Assembly: GCA_017387565.1 (NCBI GenBank)
Contig: JAFOEY010000004.1
Coordinates: 62,001 to 126,000, forward strand
Length of the DNA: 64,000 nucleotides
Source of the DNA: Lachnospiraceae bacterium
Lineage (GTDB): Bacteria; Bacillota; Clostridia; Lachnospirales; Lachnospiraceae
Direction: 5' to 3'
The notes below the pieces were generated by a model, which was given only the letters and a program-made list of their open reading frames with translations, did no database searches and was not told the DNA's origin. The position numbers and the translations under genes are program-made. Below, piece by piece: positions 17,807 through 26,076 of this stretch (position 1 is the first letter of the stretch; each line of letters starts with the position of its first letter).

Positions 17807-19153
17807 TTACTTACCGGCATTTTCAAAAATCAGCTTTAACTGCTCTTTCAGAACCTCATAATGTTCCATGAGTGACGCATGATGAGTCTCTATATAGTTT
17901 TCATTTTCAGCTTTTGCTGCCATTTCCAGTTCCTCCGCTTCTTTGGAAAGAGTCACAGCTCCCACTGTCTTAGAAGTACTCTTTAATGCATGTACTATCG
18001 TACGGTATTTTCCCCAGTCTTTCTTTTCAAACAAATTTTCCAGATCCGCTTTTTTATCGGAATTCAGATAATCTTTCAGTACCTCTAAATAAAAATCCCG
18101 ATTCATACAATAACCAATACCGATTTCCACATCCAGTTGCGCTTCCTCTTTCAAACGCAGGAGAATATCCTTTTTTTCGTCAGTACGATTTTCCTCCAAT
18201 GATATATCCGGTTCCACATCCGATTGCTCATTCACCGGCTCTATTGCAGCTTCTATATCATTCCCATCCGACTGCAGATCCGGCATCTTTTCCTTAGGAT
18301 ACATCTTTTCTCCCAGATATTTCACCAGTATATCATGAATCTCTCTTTCCTTAAATGGTTTTGCCAGATAATCGGTAAAGCCCGCCTTTAGATATTCCTG
18401 CCTTGCGCCTCGTGTTGCATTTGCCGTAAGCATGATAACCGGCGTCTGTTTATTGAACTGTGTTTCCAGAGTTTTCATTTTCTGCAGTGTTTCAATACCA
18501 TCCATTTCCGGCATCATATGATCTAAAAAGATTAAATCATACTGCTTTTTCTGAACATATTGCAGGCATTTTTCACCGCTTTCCGCAGTGTCAATCTGCA
18601 TCTGCGTCTTTTTCAAAAGACCCTTCATAACCTTCAGATTTATCTCTACATCATCGACTACCAAAATTTGTACATCAGGAGCAATAAATACTTCTCCTTT
18701 TGTTTCTGTTGTTTCCAGATAATGGTGATACCTCTTTTCAAAATCGCCCATCGGTTCCGGATTCATAACCTTCTGCGGTATTTTGGCTTTAAAGCAGGAG
18801 CCTTCACCATAAACACTTTCTACCGTTATTTCTCCACCCATCATCTGCACAAGTTTCTGGGTCAGATTTAAACCAAGTCCGGTTCCTTCTATATTACGGT
18901 TCCGTTTTTCTTCCAGACGTGTAAAAGATTGGAACAATTTTTTTAAATCTTCTTTTTTAATTCCAATTCCGGTATCACGCACGGACACAACCAACATAAT
19001 CTGACGGCTGCTGACCGATTCGTAATCAACAGAAAGCGTGATACTTCCTTCTTTTGTATACTTCACGGCATTGGACAAAAAGTTATTGATAATCTGCCGG
19101 ATGCGGACTTCATCGCCATACAGATGGGTAGGAAGATTCGGCTCCACCATCAT
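17807..19153 (-). CDS. Hybrid histidine kinase, C-terminal part (HATPase-receiver-Hpt), cut off by in-frame stop
   Basis: Carries the HATPase domain (IINNFLSNAVKYTKEG, DTGIGIKKED, GTGLGLNLT), a receiver domain (LVVDDVEIN, LIFLDHMMPEMDG, LAKPF) and a C-terminal Hpt domain (IVHALKSTSKTVGA). It lies in the same reading frame as the gene just upstream. The 24 codons between the upstream TAA (19226-19228) and this ATG read as good kinase sequence (ASVINDCCNIAKVRADSKEL). So this is the back half of one hybrid kinase, not an independent gene. No strong ribosome site precedes the ATG at 19153. Alone it lacks the phosphoacceptor His domain. Confidence 0.85.
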   Translation of the reverse strand: MMVEPNLPTHLYGDEVRIRQIINNFLSNAVKYTKEGSITLSVDYESVSSRQIMLVVSVRDTGIGIKKEDLKKLFQSFTRLEEKRNRNIEGTGLGLNLTQKLVQMMGGEITVESVYGEGSCFKAKIPQKVMNPEPMGDFEKRYHHYLETTETKGEVFIAPDVQILVVDDVEINLKVMKGLLKKTQMQIDTAESGEKCLQYVQKKQYDLIFLDHMMPEMDGIETLQKMKTLETQFNKQTPVIMLTANATRGARQEYLKAGFTDYLAKPFKEREIHDILVKYLGEKMYPKEKMPDLQSDGNDIEAAIEPVNEQSDVEPDISLEENRTDEKKDILLRLKEEAQLDVEIGIGYCMNRDFYLEVLKDYLNSDKKADLENLFEKKDWGKYRTIVHALKSTSKTVGAVTLSKEAEELEMAAKAENENYIETHHASLMEHYEVLKEQLKLIFENAGK

Positions 19154-19225
19154 ACGGAAAGAAAGCTCTTTACTATCAGCTCTTACTTTTGCGATATTAC
19201 AACAGTCGTTAATGACGGAAGCCAG

Positions 19226-20647
19226 TTAATATTCCACGGGAAGAATTTCGAGTTTTCCTGCCTCAATCTTCGAAATATCCAGAATGTCATTAATAACGGA
19301 AAGCAGTGATTCTCCCGCACTTTGAATGTTTCTTGCACATTCCTTCAGATTTTCATCTTTGCACTCTTCCAAAAGAATTGCATCCATTCCCAGAATGCCA
19401 TTTAACGGTGTCCGAATTTCATGCGACATATTGGCAAGAAACCGGCTTTTTGCAACATTGGCGGCAATCGCATCATTTTTTGCCTTTTCCATAAATTTCA
19501 CATGCTCGTGCATCATCTGGATCATATAAATAATCAGTGTACAAACTGCAAAAACACTTACACCATACCGGCTTGCCTTTCCCAAATCGCCAACCTTGAT
19601 TGTATAAGCTCTGATAATATCGACAAAAGCACCGACCATCATACTGGCGCATCCAAAAAACCGGACTACCATCTCCATGCTCTTTTCTTTACGCGCCATT
19701 TGTCCCAAAACCACAACATTTATAATAATCAATACAACAATGATTCCATGGGATATAAAAGACATTTCCATGAAATCCACAAACCCACCGATTTGCAAAA
19801 CTAATTGCACAACAATATTTATAATCGAAAGAGCAATTGCAATAAAAAACGTCTTAGACAACTTTGGAAATGCTTCACTACAATAAGTTTCAAAAAACAA
19901 AGGAGCTGTCATTAAAATAATAAAAATCAGATTGGAATACAACGTCTGATTTCCGTAAAAAACCTCCAACACCTTAGTTTCAATCAAATAATAAAAGCTC
20001 ATTAACAACAAATAAACACTTAAATATTCAATTCCACCGGTTTTTCTACGAAGCATTTTCTGTGTAATTGCCAAAATCAAAAAGATTACAGCTGACATAA
20101 AAATAATCAGACTTAAGATAAGATCAAATGATTTCTGTGTGATAAAATGAAGAATAGCCACATCTCTTTTAGCAACTGATATTTCCGTTAAATACGTGGC
20201 ATAATTTGCATAAGGTGAGCACATTTCAATACGGATTTCACCTTTGTCGCACTCAGACGGCAGATCGGCAAATACAATGACACTGCCCGGTGTCCGACCA
20301 AATAGCCTTTGATCATTCATACCAAAAGAATAAATCAATTCATCATCGACGAAAATGCGCAGAGTTTTGTCAGCCGATAAAAAAGTCAGAGTTTTACCAA
20401 AGTATTCTTTGGGAATCGTATTTTTTAGTATAATCTTTTCATTCGGACTGCTAATTGTATTATTGGGAAGATTTTCCAAATCCGTCTCGGTTCCGTCTTC
20501 CCGAATCAGTTTCCACCCGGAATTAAACGACTGTACATCTCCTTTTGCAAGTGTTATATCATCCACCTTTGCATAAAGAAAGGAAGCCAAAATTACAATC
20601 AACTGTATAAAAAAGATAATCCAGATGAAACGAAAGTTCTTTTTCAT
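19226..20647 (-). CDS. Hybrid histidine kinase, N-terminal part (sensor and HisKA), ends at premature TAA
   Basis: A 473-residue membrane sensor: signal/TM segment (about 8-27), an extracellular jelly-roll-like region (about 40-165), seven or so membrane helices (about 175-385) and the dimerisation/phosphoacceptor domain with His409 in [13 protein letters not shown]. It stops at TAA right after [10 protein letters not shown], where the ATPase domain should follow; the reading frame then continues in the next entry. One base change from GAA, CAA or AAA could make the TAA. The layout matches the 1316-residue kinase at 48717-52667. It starts 6 bases after the HD-GYP gene, with AGGAT before the ATG. 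Confidence 0.85.
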   Translation of the reverse strand: MKKNFRFIWIIFFIQLIVILASFLYAKVDDITLAKGDVQSFNSGWKLIREDGTETDLENLPNNTISSPNEKIILKNTIPKEYFGKTLTFLSADKTLRIFVDDELIYSFGMNDQRLFGRTPGSVIVFADLPSECDKGEIRIEMCSPYANYATYLTEISVAKRDVAILHFITQKSFDLILSLIIFMSAVIFLILAITQKMLRRKTGGIEYLSVYLLLMSFYYLIETKVLEVFYGNQTLYSNLIFIILMTAPLFFETYCSEAFPKLSKTFFIAIALSIINIVVQLVLQIGGFVDFMEMSFISHGIIVVLIIINVVVLGQMARKEKSMEMVVRFFGCASMMVGAFVDIIRAYTIKVGDLGKASRYGVSVFAVCTLIIYMIQMMHEHVKFMEKAKNDAIAANVAKSRFLANMSHEIRTPLNGILGMDAILLEECKDENLKECARNIQSAGESLLSVINDILDISKIEAGKLEILPVEY

Positions 20648-20653
20648 AGCATC

Positions 20654-22633
20654 CTATACTCCTTCGATAATTGGATGATGTCTGTCTGTTTTATGGTTCA
20701 TACTTAAAAAGTCATTCCAATTATCCCAATTATTTGTAATACTTTGAATGGTTTCTTTTACGACATATGCATGTAACGGTTTTGTCAGATAATCGTCAAT
20801 TCCAAGCTGTCTGATTTTTTCAACTGTCTCGATACTCCTGTCTGCGGTCACAAGCACAATCGGAATATTATACTTTTGCCGAATCATATTATAAAGTTCA
20901 AAACCATCAATATCCGGCATAATCAAATCCAATAAAATAATACTGATTTCCTGCTTTTCCAATATTGAAAAAGCTTCTTCTTTATTATTCACACCGATAG
21001 TATGAAATTCCGGTTCATCTTTGAAAATATGCTCCACCACTTTGATATTCATGATTTCATCATCAATCACAAGAATATTCTGAACATTCTTTTTTGATTG
21101 ACACATCAGATAATGCTCGTCCTCATCAATCATCTGTATCATGATATCCGCAATTTCTTTATCAAACTGCTGTCCACGTCCTTTTTCGATTTCCGAGCGG
21201 ACCTTTTCTTGTGGAAGTGCTTTTCGATAACTTCTGTCACTGGTCATGGCATCATATGCGTCAGCAACACCGATAATCCGTGAAATTTCAGGGACACTTT
21301 CACCTTCCAGTCCATTCGGATATCCTTTTCCATCATATCGCTCATGATGATATTTCGCCCCCTGGGCAATCTGCTCATCATCATGTATTCCTTTTAAAAT
21401 ATGATAACCGCTGATGGGATGAACCTTAATCTGCTCAAATTCATCCTCTGTCAGTTTTCCCGGTTTATTAATAACCTCCTCAGGAATCCTGATTTTACCA
21501 ACATCATGCAAAAGTCCCGCATAATATATAATTCTTTGCTCTTCTTCGCTTTTACCCATTCTTTTTGCAATAGCAAGAGAATAATCTGCCACTCTCTGGG
21601 AATGTCCACTGGTATAACGGTCCTTTGCATCAATCGTATGCGTGAGCGAACGAATGATATTGGCATTCATATTGTCCAGTTTCTCTTTACTCTCATGCTC
21701 TTTTTTCTGATATTGATCAATAATTCTTGCAGAAATGGAGCAAAAAACAACAATGATTAGAAAAACAATCAAAGTAATGAAAATACCAATCATCATTTGC
21801 ATCCGCAGGTCATGAAACAATCTGGTATTGCTGATAACCATTACTACATACCATTCATCCATGACCTGATCAAAAAACACCGTACAATCCTCGTCCTGGA
21901 TTGACATTTCAAAGCTTTCCTTGTCCGGATCAAAAATGTTGGCAAGCATTATTTCCTGCTCTTCATTGGTCGGATATACTTTTCCTTTTTCACTTTCATC
22001 AAAATGAGCAATGATTAGTCCCGACTCATCCATAATAAAGCCATATCCCATACCATTCATCGTCATTTCCTCGGTAATGGTCTGGACTTCATTGAGTGCA
22101 ACATCCAGTGATACAACACTTTCTCCGTCTGAAAGCAGCTGACTGACGGAAAACATCACGGTATTGGTCTGTGCGTCAAGATACGGAGCGACAATGGTAG
22201 CCTTTCCTCCTGCTTCTTTTGCCGCAATATACCAGTCTCTTGTTTTCGGATCATAATCTTTTGGAGGAACCCAGCCAATACCATCTAAATACTCCCCGTT
22301 GATGTAACCGTATATTCCGGTAAAGTTTTCATCAATCTGCTGAGTTTTATGCTCTGCTTCGATTGTTAAATACTGAAGAATCTCTTCGGATGAGGCACCA
22401 TTTTCAATCATATAGTTGACCGTATCCGCAGTTACCCATAAAACATCCATACTTTTATTGAGGTAGTTTTCAATCATGGCAGATTCGCTTTTCATATTGC
22501 TAACACCCAGTTCTTCTATTCTTTTAACCGAACTGTAATAGAATGAAGAAAAAATATAGACTGTCATAAATACAAGCAAACAGAAAATGGCTATAATTGT
22601 AATCAAAAACTGCTTCGATATTTTATTTTTCAT
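20654..22633 (-). CDS. Cache-sensor HD-GYP phosphodiesterase with C-terminal receiver
   Basis: A 659-residue protein. A membrane helix (about 8-30) and a second one (about 280-300) flank an extracellular Cache-type ligand-sensing domain with the typical DPKTRDWYIAA motif (128-138). The HD-GYP domain follows, with His376-Asp377 in LLHDVGKI and GYP at 437-439, which should hydrolyse cyclic di-GMP. A receiver domain ends the chain, with Asp569 in ILLDLIMPD. A receiver at the C-terminus means the enzyme could accept phosphate from a kinase, and the split hybrid kinase starts 6 bases downstream. The ATG follows AGGGGATG. Confidence 0.92.
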   Translation of the reverse strand: MKNKISKQFLITIIAIFCLLVFMTVYIFSSFYYSSVKRIEELGVSNMKSESAMIENYLNKSMDVLWVTADTVNYMIENGASSEEILQYLTIEAEHKTQQIDENFTGIYGYINGEYLDGIGWVPPKDYDPKTRDWYIAAKEAGGKATIVAPYLDAQTNTVMFSVSQLLSDGESVVSLDVALNEVQTITEEMTMNGMGYGFIMDESGLIIAHFDESEKGKVYPTNEEQEIMLANIFDPDKESFEMSIQDEDCTVFFDQVMDEWYVVMVISNTRLFHDLRMQMMIGIFITLIVFLIIVVFCSISARIIDQYQKKEHESKEKLDNMNANIIRSLTHTIDAKDRYTSGHSQRVADYSLAIAKRMGKSEEEQRIIYYAGLLHDVGKIRIPEEVINKPGKLTEDEFEQIKVHPISGYHILKGIHDDEQIAQGAKYHHERYDGKGYPNGLEGESVPEISRIIGVADAYDAMTSDRSYRKALPQEKVRSEIEKGRGQQFDKEIADIMIQMIDEDEHYLMCQSKKNVQNILVIDDEIMNIKVVEHIFKDEPEFHTIGVNNKEEAFSILEKQEISIILLDLIMPDIDGFELYNMIRQKYNIPIVLVTADRSIETVEKIRQLGIDDYLTKPLHAYVVKETIQSITNNWDNWNDFLSMNHKTDRHHPIIEGV

Positions 22634-22820
22634 CTTGCATCCCCTAACACATTTTACTCCAAAAGAAGCAAAAACGAATTCACCTTTTGTATCATTACAC
22701 TATGAATAAATGATACCATTTACCTTCTTTCTTTACAAGATTACAATCTATATGAATAGCATTTTCCGTTAAAATGTCGAAAAACATCTATATGTTCCAA
22801 GTGCCTGATATATACGCCTA

Positions 22821-22829
22821 TGTTATAAT
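22821..22829 (+). promoter_or_regulatory. Extended -10 promoter before the 22855 micro-ORF
   Basis: TGTTATAAT, an extended -10 box, 25 bases before a tiny ORF with its own ribosome site. No good -35 is seen. The rest of the 22634-23037 gap holds a palindrome at 22995-23010 (AAAGGACCGGTTCTTT) and nothing else I recognise. Confidence 0.4.
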
Positions 22830-22854
22830 AAAAAAAGCAAACGGAGATGATGTT

Positions 22855-22920
22855 ATGACATACGAAGACTACTGTGAAATGTATGAAAACGGATTTGATG
22901 AAGTTAGAAGGAAATCATGA
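22855..22920 (+). CDS. Possible 21-residue micro-ORF
   Basis: Starts MTYEDYCEMYENGFDEV and ends with TGA at 22918-22920. It has ACGGAGATG upstream at workable spacing and an extended -10 promoter, which is more than chance usually gives. It could equally be the surviving front end of a longer gene whose remainder is lost. No homologue recognised. Confidence 0.25.
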   Translation: MTYEDYCEMYENGFDEVRRKS

Positions 22921-23037
22921 CTGTGACATCCCAATGCAAAAAGAATGACAAAATAAAAGAATCGAAAACTTCCCTGATTCAGCATATCAAGAAAAGGACC
23001 GGTTCTTTATTTTGCCATTTTTTAACTTGTAAAGCAA

Positions 23038-23271
23038 TCAGATATCATGATATGCAAGATACAAATACCCTCCATAAAATCCAACATACACCATAGGATA
23101 TCCCAAAAAGCAAAGCATCCACTGCATATCTGACCAAATAACTCGTCCTGCAAGCAGCCAGAAGACCAAACCTGACGCTGCACAAATCAAAGAAAAACAT
23201 AACAGGAACAGATATCGTTTCCATCGGATACTTATGTTTAATTTATTTACCATGTTCCATACTAATTTCAT
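23038..23271 (-). CDS. Small two-helix membrane protein of unknown function
   Basis: A protein of 77 residues beginning MKLVWNMVNKLN, with AAAGGAGCG before the ATG at 23271. A longer reading frame upstream (to 23322) lacks a ribosome site. Two hydrophobic stretches (about 20-42 and 50-72) suggest a hairpin in the membrane with a short basic N-terminus. I recognise no family. It stands alone between the micro-ORF region and the tRNA-Trp gene. Confidence 0.55.
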   Translation of the reverse strand: MKLVWNMVNKLNISIRWKRYLFLLCFSLICAASGLVFWLLAGRVIWSDMQWMLCFLGYPMVYVGFYGGYLYLAYHDI

Positions 23272-23481
23272 ATTTATACACGCTCCTTTGTATTTATCAT
23301 AAAGAAGACATGTAAATATCATTTTCTTATCAGGTAAAATGTTTGTAAAATATATCCCGCGTTTATTATTCCTAATTTCTCCAAGATTATTAATTTCAAC
23401 TACCTTAATGAAACCAGTCTTTTAAAGAATTAATCATCCCTTATTTCCCCTAGTTTTGTTATAAAAATATTCTGAAAAAAC

Positions 23482-23509
23482 AAAAAACCTTGAAAAATCA
23501 AGGTTTTTT
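23482..23509 (-). terminator. Intrinsic terminator of tRNA-Trp
   Basis: Perfect 12-bp stem AAAAAACCTTGA / TCAAGGTTTTTT with a four-base loop, starting two bases after the tRNA 3' end on the minus strand and giving a T-rich tail. Confidence 0.9.
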
Positions 23510-23511
23510 AG

Positions 23512-23582
23512 CAGAGGAAGAGGGGATCGAACCCCCGTTAACGGTTTTGGAGACCGCCGCACTACCACTGTACTATTCCTCT
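23512..23582 (-). tRNA. tRNA-Trp, anticodon CCA
   Basis: On the minus strand the acceptor stem AGAGGAA / TTCCTCT closes perfectly with discriminator G. The T arm contains GGTTCGATCCC and the anticodon loop CTCCAAA gives CCA (complement of 23548-23550), decoding UGG. The 3' CCA is not encoded. It is 71 nt, with its own promoter and terminator, so it is a single-gene unit. Confidence 0.95.
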
Positions 23583-23618
23583 ATACATATTATTTGGCTT
23601 TGTTAACCGCCGAAGTTG

Positions 23619-23648
23619 ATTATAACATAGTATATTGAAATAATGCAA
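23619..23648 (-). promoter_or_regulatory. tRNA-Trp promoter
   Basis: On the minus strand TTGCAT (23643-23648), 18 bases, TATAAT (23619-23624), with TG one base upstream of the -10. Confidence 0.7.
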
Positions 23649-23685
23649 GCTATTTTTTCTTTGCTTTTTATATTCTCATATTTAC

Positions 23686-23873
23686 ATGATACCAGGGTCA
23701 AAAGGTCATACTTTTCATGCTCGCATGAAAAAGTATGACTTTGGAACCCGCAAAACATGAGAAAGTAGCCCGATTAGGGCGGATTTCGATTGTTTACGGA
23801 TTGCGAGAGCACAAAGTGCGTAGCAATCCGTTGGTATCATGGGGTCAAAATACCTTTTGACCCCAACATCATT
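23686..23873 (+). repeat. Family A dispersed repeat, complete copy
   Basis: The fullest copy in the window. In order: ATGATACCAGGGTC; a hairpin of 15-16 bp (TCATACTTTTCATGC, 23706-23720, with 23723-23738); GGAACCCGCAAAACATGAG; GCCCGATTAGGGC; a hairpin CGGATTGC (23797-23804) / GCAATCCG (23823-23830) with inner GCAC/GTGC; TGGTATCAT, complementary to the first nine bases; and a last hairpin GGGGTCAAAA / TTTTGACCCC (23841-23864). It carries no protein; the 84-codon frame inside it is spurious. Other copies start near 14041, 16584, 39385, 43604, 48325, 52701 and 57338. Confidence 0.92.
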
Positions 23874-24176
23874 TACATACATATATAGCAATGTATAACA
23901 TTTGGCCCCCCCGTGACCAAAGAACCGTCCTACAAAAAATGTCCCCACAAACAAATAAGCCGAACGCATTCAATGCGCTCGGCCTACCTGTTTGTGTAAA
24001 AGGGGAATTCTTCCGGAATTGCTAATTAGCAAGTTCAACTCTCGTTGAACCTTTTTTATTGTATCTAAAATATCTACTTTTTTCTACAAATATATTGCTC
24101 AAAAATTGTAATATATTGCGCAATCACGACACTATATGTTCAAATTCAGCACTTTTTTATGACAAAATTGCTATTC
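23874..24176. other. Intergenic stretch with REP-like motif and hairpins
   Basis: No gene seen. It holds GTGACCAAAGAACCGTCC (23912-23929), similar to short palindromic motifs scattered in clostridial genomes. A hairpin follows, built on GCCGAACGCATT / AATGCGCTCGGC. A plus-strand terminator-like stem (TTCAAC-TCTC-GTTGAA followed by a T-run, about 24032-24059) has no plus-strand gene in front of it. It may be the remains of a lost gene. Confidence 0.45.
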
Positions 24177-25550
24177 CTACTCCGCACCAATCAGCGAAAC
24201 CGCTTCCATAATATTTTTTACCGCATATAACTTCATATCTTTGACATCCGCAAGTTGTTTTTGGTTGGCGAATGGCACCACACAGCTTTGATACCCCATT
24301 TTTTTTGCTTCCATCACGCGCTGTTTTACCATGGATATTCCTCTTACTTCTCCGCTCAGTCCGACTTCTCCAAACACAATCATCTTGTCATCCACCGGCT
24401 TATTCCGATAACTCGATACCAGTGCCATAACAACGGCCAAATCCGTTGCCGGTTCCGATACCCGCATTCCACCTGCAAAATTGATATAAGCATCCTCATG
24501 TCCAAGCGGGATCCGAATCCTTTTCTCAATTACGGCAATCAATAAATTCATACGGTTAAAATCACACCCGGTTGCCTGTCTGCGTGGTATCTGAAAGTTG
24601 GTATCACAGACTAAAGCCTGCACTTCCATAAGCATCGGCCTGGTTCCTTCCATACAACAGGTGACCACAGAACCATTTGCTCCCTCCGGCTTTCCGCTGA
24701 TCATAAATTCCGAAGGATTCTTGATTTCGCGAAGTCCTCCTTCTTCCATTTCAAAAACACCAATCTCATTGGTCGAGCCAAAACGGTTTTTGACGCCTCT
24801 TAAAATACGATATATATCCTGTTTATCACCTTCAAAATACAGGACAGTATCCACCATATGCTCTAATACTCTGGGACCTGCTACCGTACCTTCTTTTGTC
24901 ACATGTCCCACAATGAGAACCGCAATATTTTCACCCTTTGCAAGCTGCAATAAAACAGAAGTTGATTCCCGAACCTGGGAAACACTTCCCGGTGCGGCAT
25001 TGACCTCTTCATTATACATGGTCTGAATCGAATCAATGACAACAACATCCGGTTTTGCACTTTTTACGGTTTCTGCAATCACATTGAGATTGATCTCCGT
25101 AAGCAGCTTAAATTTGTCCTGAAACATCCCGATCCGGTCTGCCCGCATTTTAATCTGGGAAAGCGATTCCTCTCCCGAAATATAAAGTACTTCTCTGCCA
25201 GAATCCGATAATTGTTTACAAACCTGTAAAAGTAAAGTGGATTTCCCAATTCCGGGATCTCCACCCACTAACGTAAGGGAGCCGGGGACGATACCGCCAC
25301 CCAGCACCCTGTCAAATTCTTCAATATTGGTTGTAAAACGCTCTTCCTTATCACCTTTAATTTCATTAATGGAAACTAACGCTTTTTTCTCTGTCCGGAT
25401 GGAACCGGATGAAATGTGGGTACTTTTTGTAACCCGCTCCTCCACAAAACAGTTCCACTCATGACAGGCGGGACATTGTCCCATCCATTTGGAAGATTCA
25501 TATCCGCAATTCTGACAAAAGAAAGCACTGCCTGCTTTTCCTTTTGCCAT
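24177..25550 (-). CDS. radA: DNA repair protein RadA
   Basis: A RecA-like ATPase that promotes branch migration during homologous recombination. It is 457 residues, normal length. The N-terminal zinc finger has Cys12, Cys15, Cys26 and Cys29 (FCQNC, CPACHEW). Walker A is GGDPGIGKST, the RadA-specific motif KNRFG is followed by STNEIGVFEM, and the C-terminal Lon-protease-like domain is complete (GEVGLSGEVRG). It starts 3 bases after the small protein gene upstream. clpC-radA proximity is conserved in Firmicutes (ctsR-mcsA-mcsB-clpC-radA in Bacillus), though ctsR and mcsAB are absent here. Confidence 0.97.
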   Translation of the reverse strand: MAKGKAGSAFFCQNCGYESSKWMGQCPACHEWNCFVEERVTKSTHISSGSIRTEKKALVSINEIKGDKEERFTTNIEEFDRVLGGGIVPGSLTLVGGDPGIGKSTLLLQVCKQLSDSGREVLYISGEESLSQIKMRADRIGMFQDKFKLLTEINLNVIAETVKSAKPDVVVIDSIQTMYNEEVNAAPGSVSQVRESTSVLLQLAKGENIAVLIVGHVTKEGTVAGPRVLEHMVDTVLYFEGDKQDIYRILRGVKNRFGSTNEIGVFEMEEGGLREIKNPSEFMISGKPEGANGSVVTCCMEGTRPMLMEVQALVCDTNFQIPRRQATGCDFNRMNLLIAVIEKRIRIPLGHEDAYINFAGGMRVSEPATDLAVVMALVSSYRNKPVDDKMIVFGEVGLSGEVRGISMVKQRVMEAKKMGYQSCVVPFANQKQLADVKDMKLYAVKNIMEAVSLIGAE

Positions 25551-25553
25551 AGC

Positions 25554-25967
25554 TTATACCTCAACTACTCTTACTTCTACTTCTCCTGCTTCTGCAAGTT
25601 CAACGGAAAGATTTAACTTGCCGCTCATTCCGGTATTCATCTTTCCCACACTGGCTCCGGCAACAAAGACTTCGTATTCGGTATCCTCTTTTAATCCCAG
25701 CGTAATCTGGGCATCTTCATTGCCTTCGACCAAAAAGCTCATTCCGTCTGCACTTTCAACCAGATTGTTGACACTGGTTCCTGGTACGGATTCATATAAA
25801 AACATGCCATTCTTTTCTAATTTAGTCATTGTCTGAAATGTTTTTACTTTATAGAGATCTCCATTATGCGGAAAATCCTCTAATTTTGCTTTTGCAGCTA
25901 ATGAATGGTTTCCAAAACTAATACTTCCGTCTGCCTCTGAACGAAGCAATTCTGCAACTACTGCCAT
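25554..25967 (-). CDS. Conserved 137-residue protein of unknown function
   Basis: Begins MAVVAELLRSEADGSISFGN after AGGAGG at 8 bases, so the start is 25967 rather than the longer frame to 26003. It is mostly beta-strand in pattern and acidic, with no signal peptide or membrane segment. Similar proteins occur in Lachnospiraceae and, from memory, are sometimes labelled endosialidase, a name with little support here: no catalytic motif is visible. It sits between clpC and radA with its own candidate promoter and is probably co-transcribed with radA. Confidence 0.65.
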   Translation of the reverse strand: MAVVAELLRSEADGSISFGNHSLAAKAKLEDFPHNGDLYKVKTFQTMTKLEKNGMFLYESVPGTSVNNLVESADGMSFLVEGNEDAQITLGLKEDTEYEVFVAGASVGKMNTGMSGKLNLSVELAEAGEVEVRVVEV

Positions 25968-26045
25968 ACTCGTATCCTCCTGGTACTTATACATTACCAC
26001 CACAAAATCTTGCGGTAAAATTATGTTTTTTCACTAGATAATCTT

Positions 26046-26074
26046 AGTATACCTTATTTTCTTCCTATGGTAAA
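26046..26074 (-). promoter_or_regulatory. Promoter for the 137-residue protein and radA
   Basis: On the minus strand TTTACC (26069-26074), 17 bases, TATACT (26046-26051), starting directly after the clpC stop codon. It would allow radA to be expressed apart from clpC. Confidence 0.55.
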
Positions 26075-26076
26075 TA

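Noticed and set aside
23691-23710. Direct GGTCA repeats in family A as CtsR operators
   Set aside because: The CtsR heptad repeat is not matched, copies are not placed at clp promoters, and the bases belong to paired repeat ends.
23715-23969. 84-codon minus-strand ORF
   Set aside because: Runs through the family A repeat; not conserved between copies.
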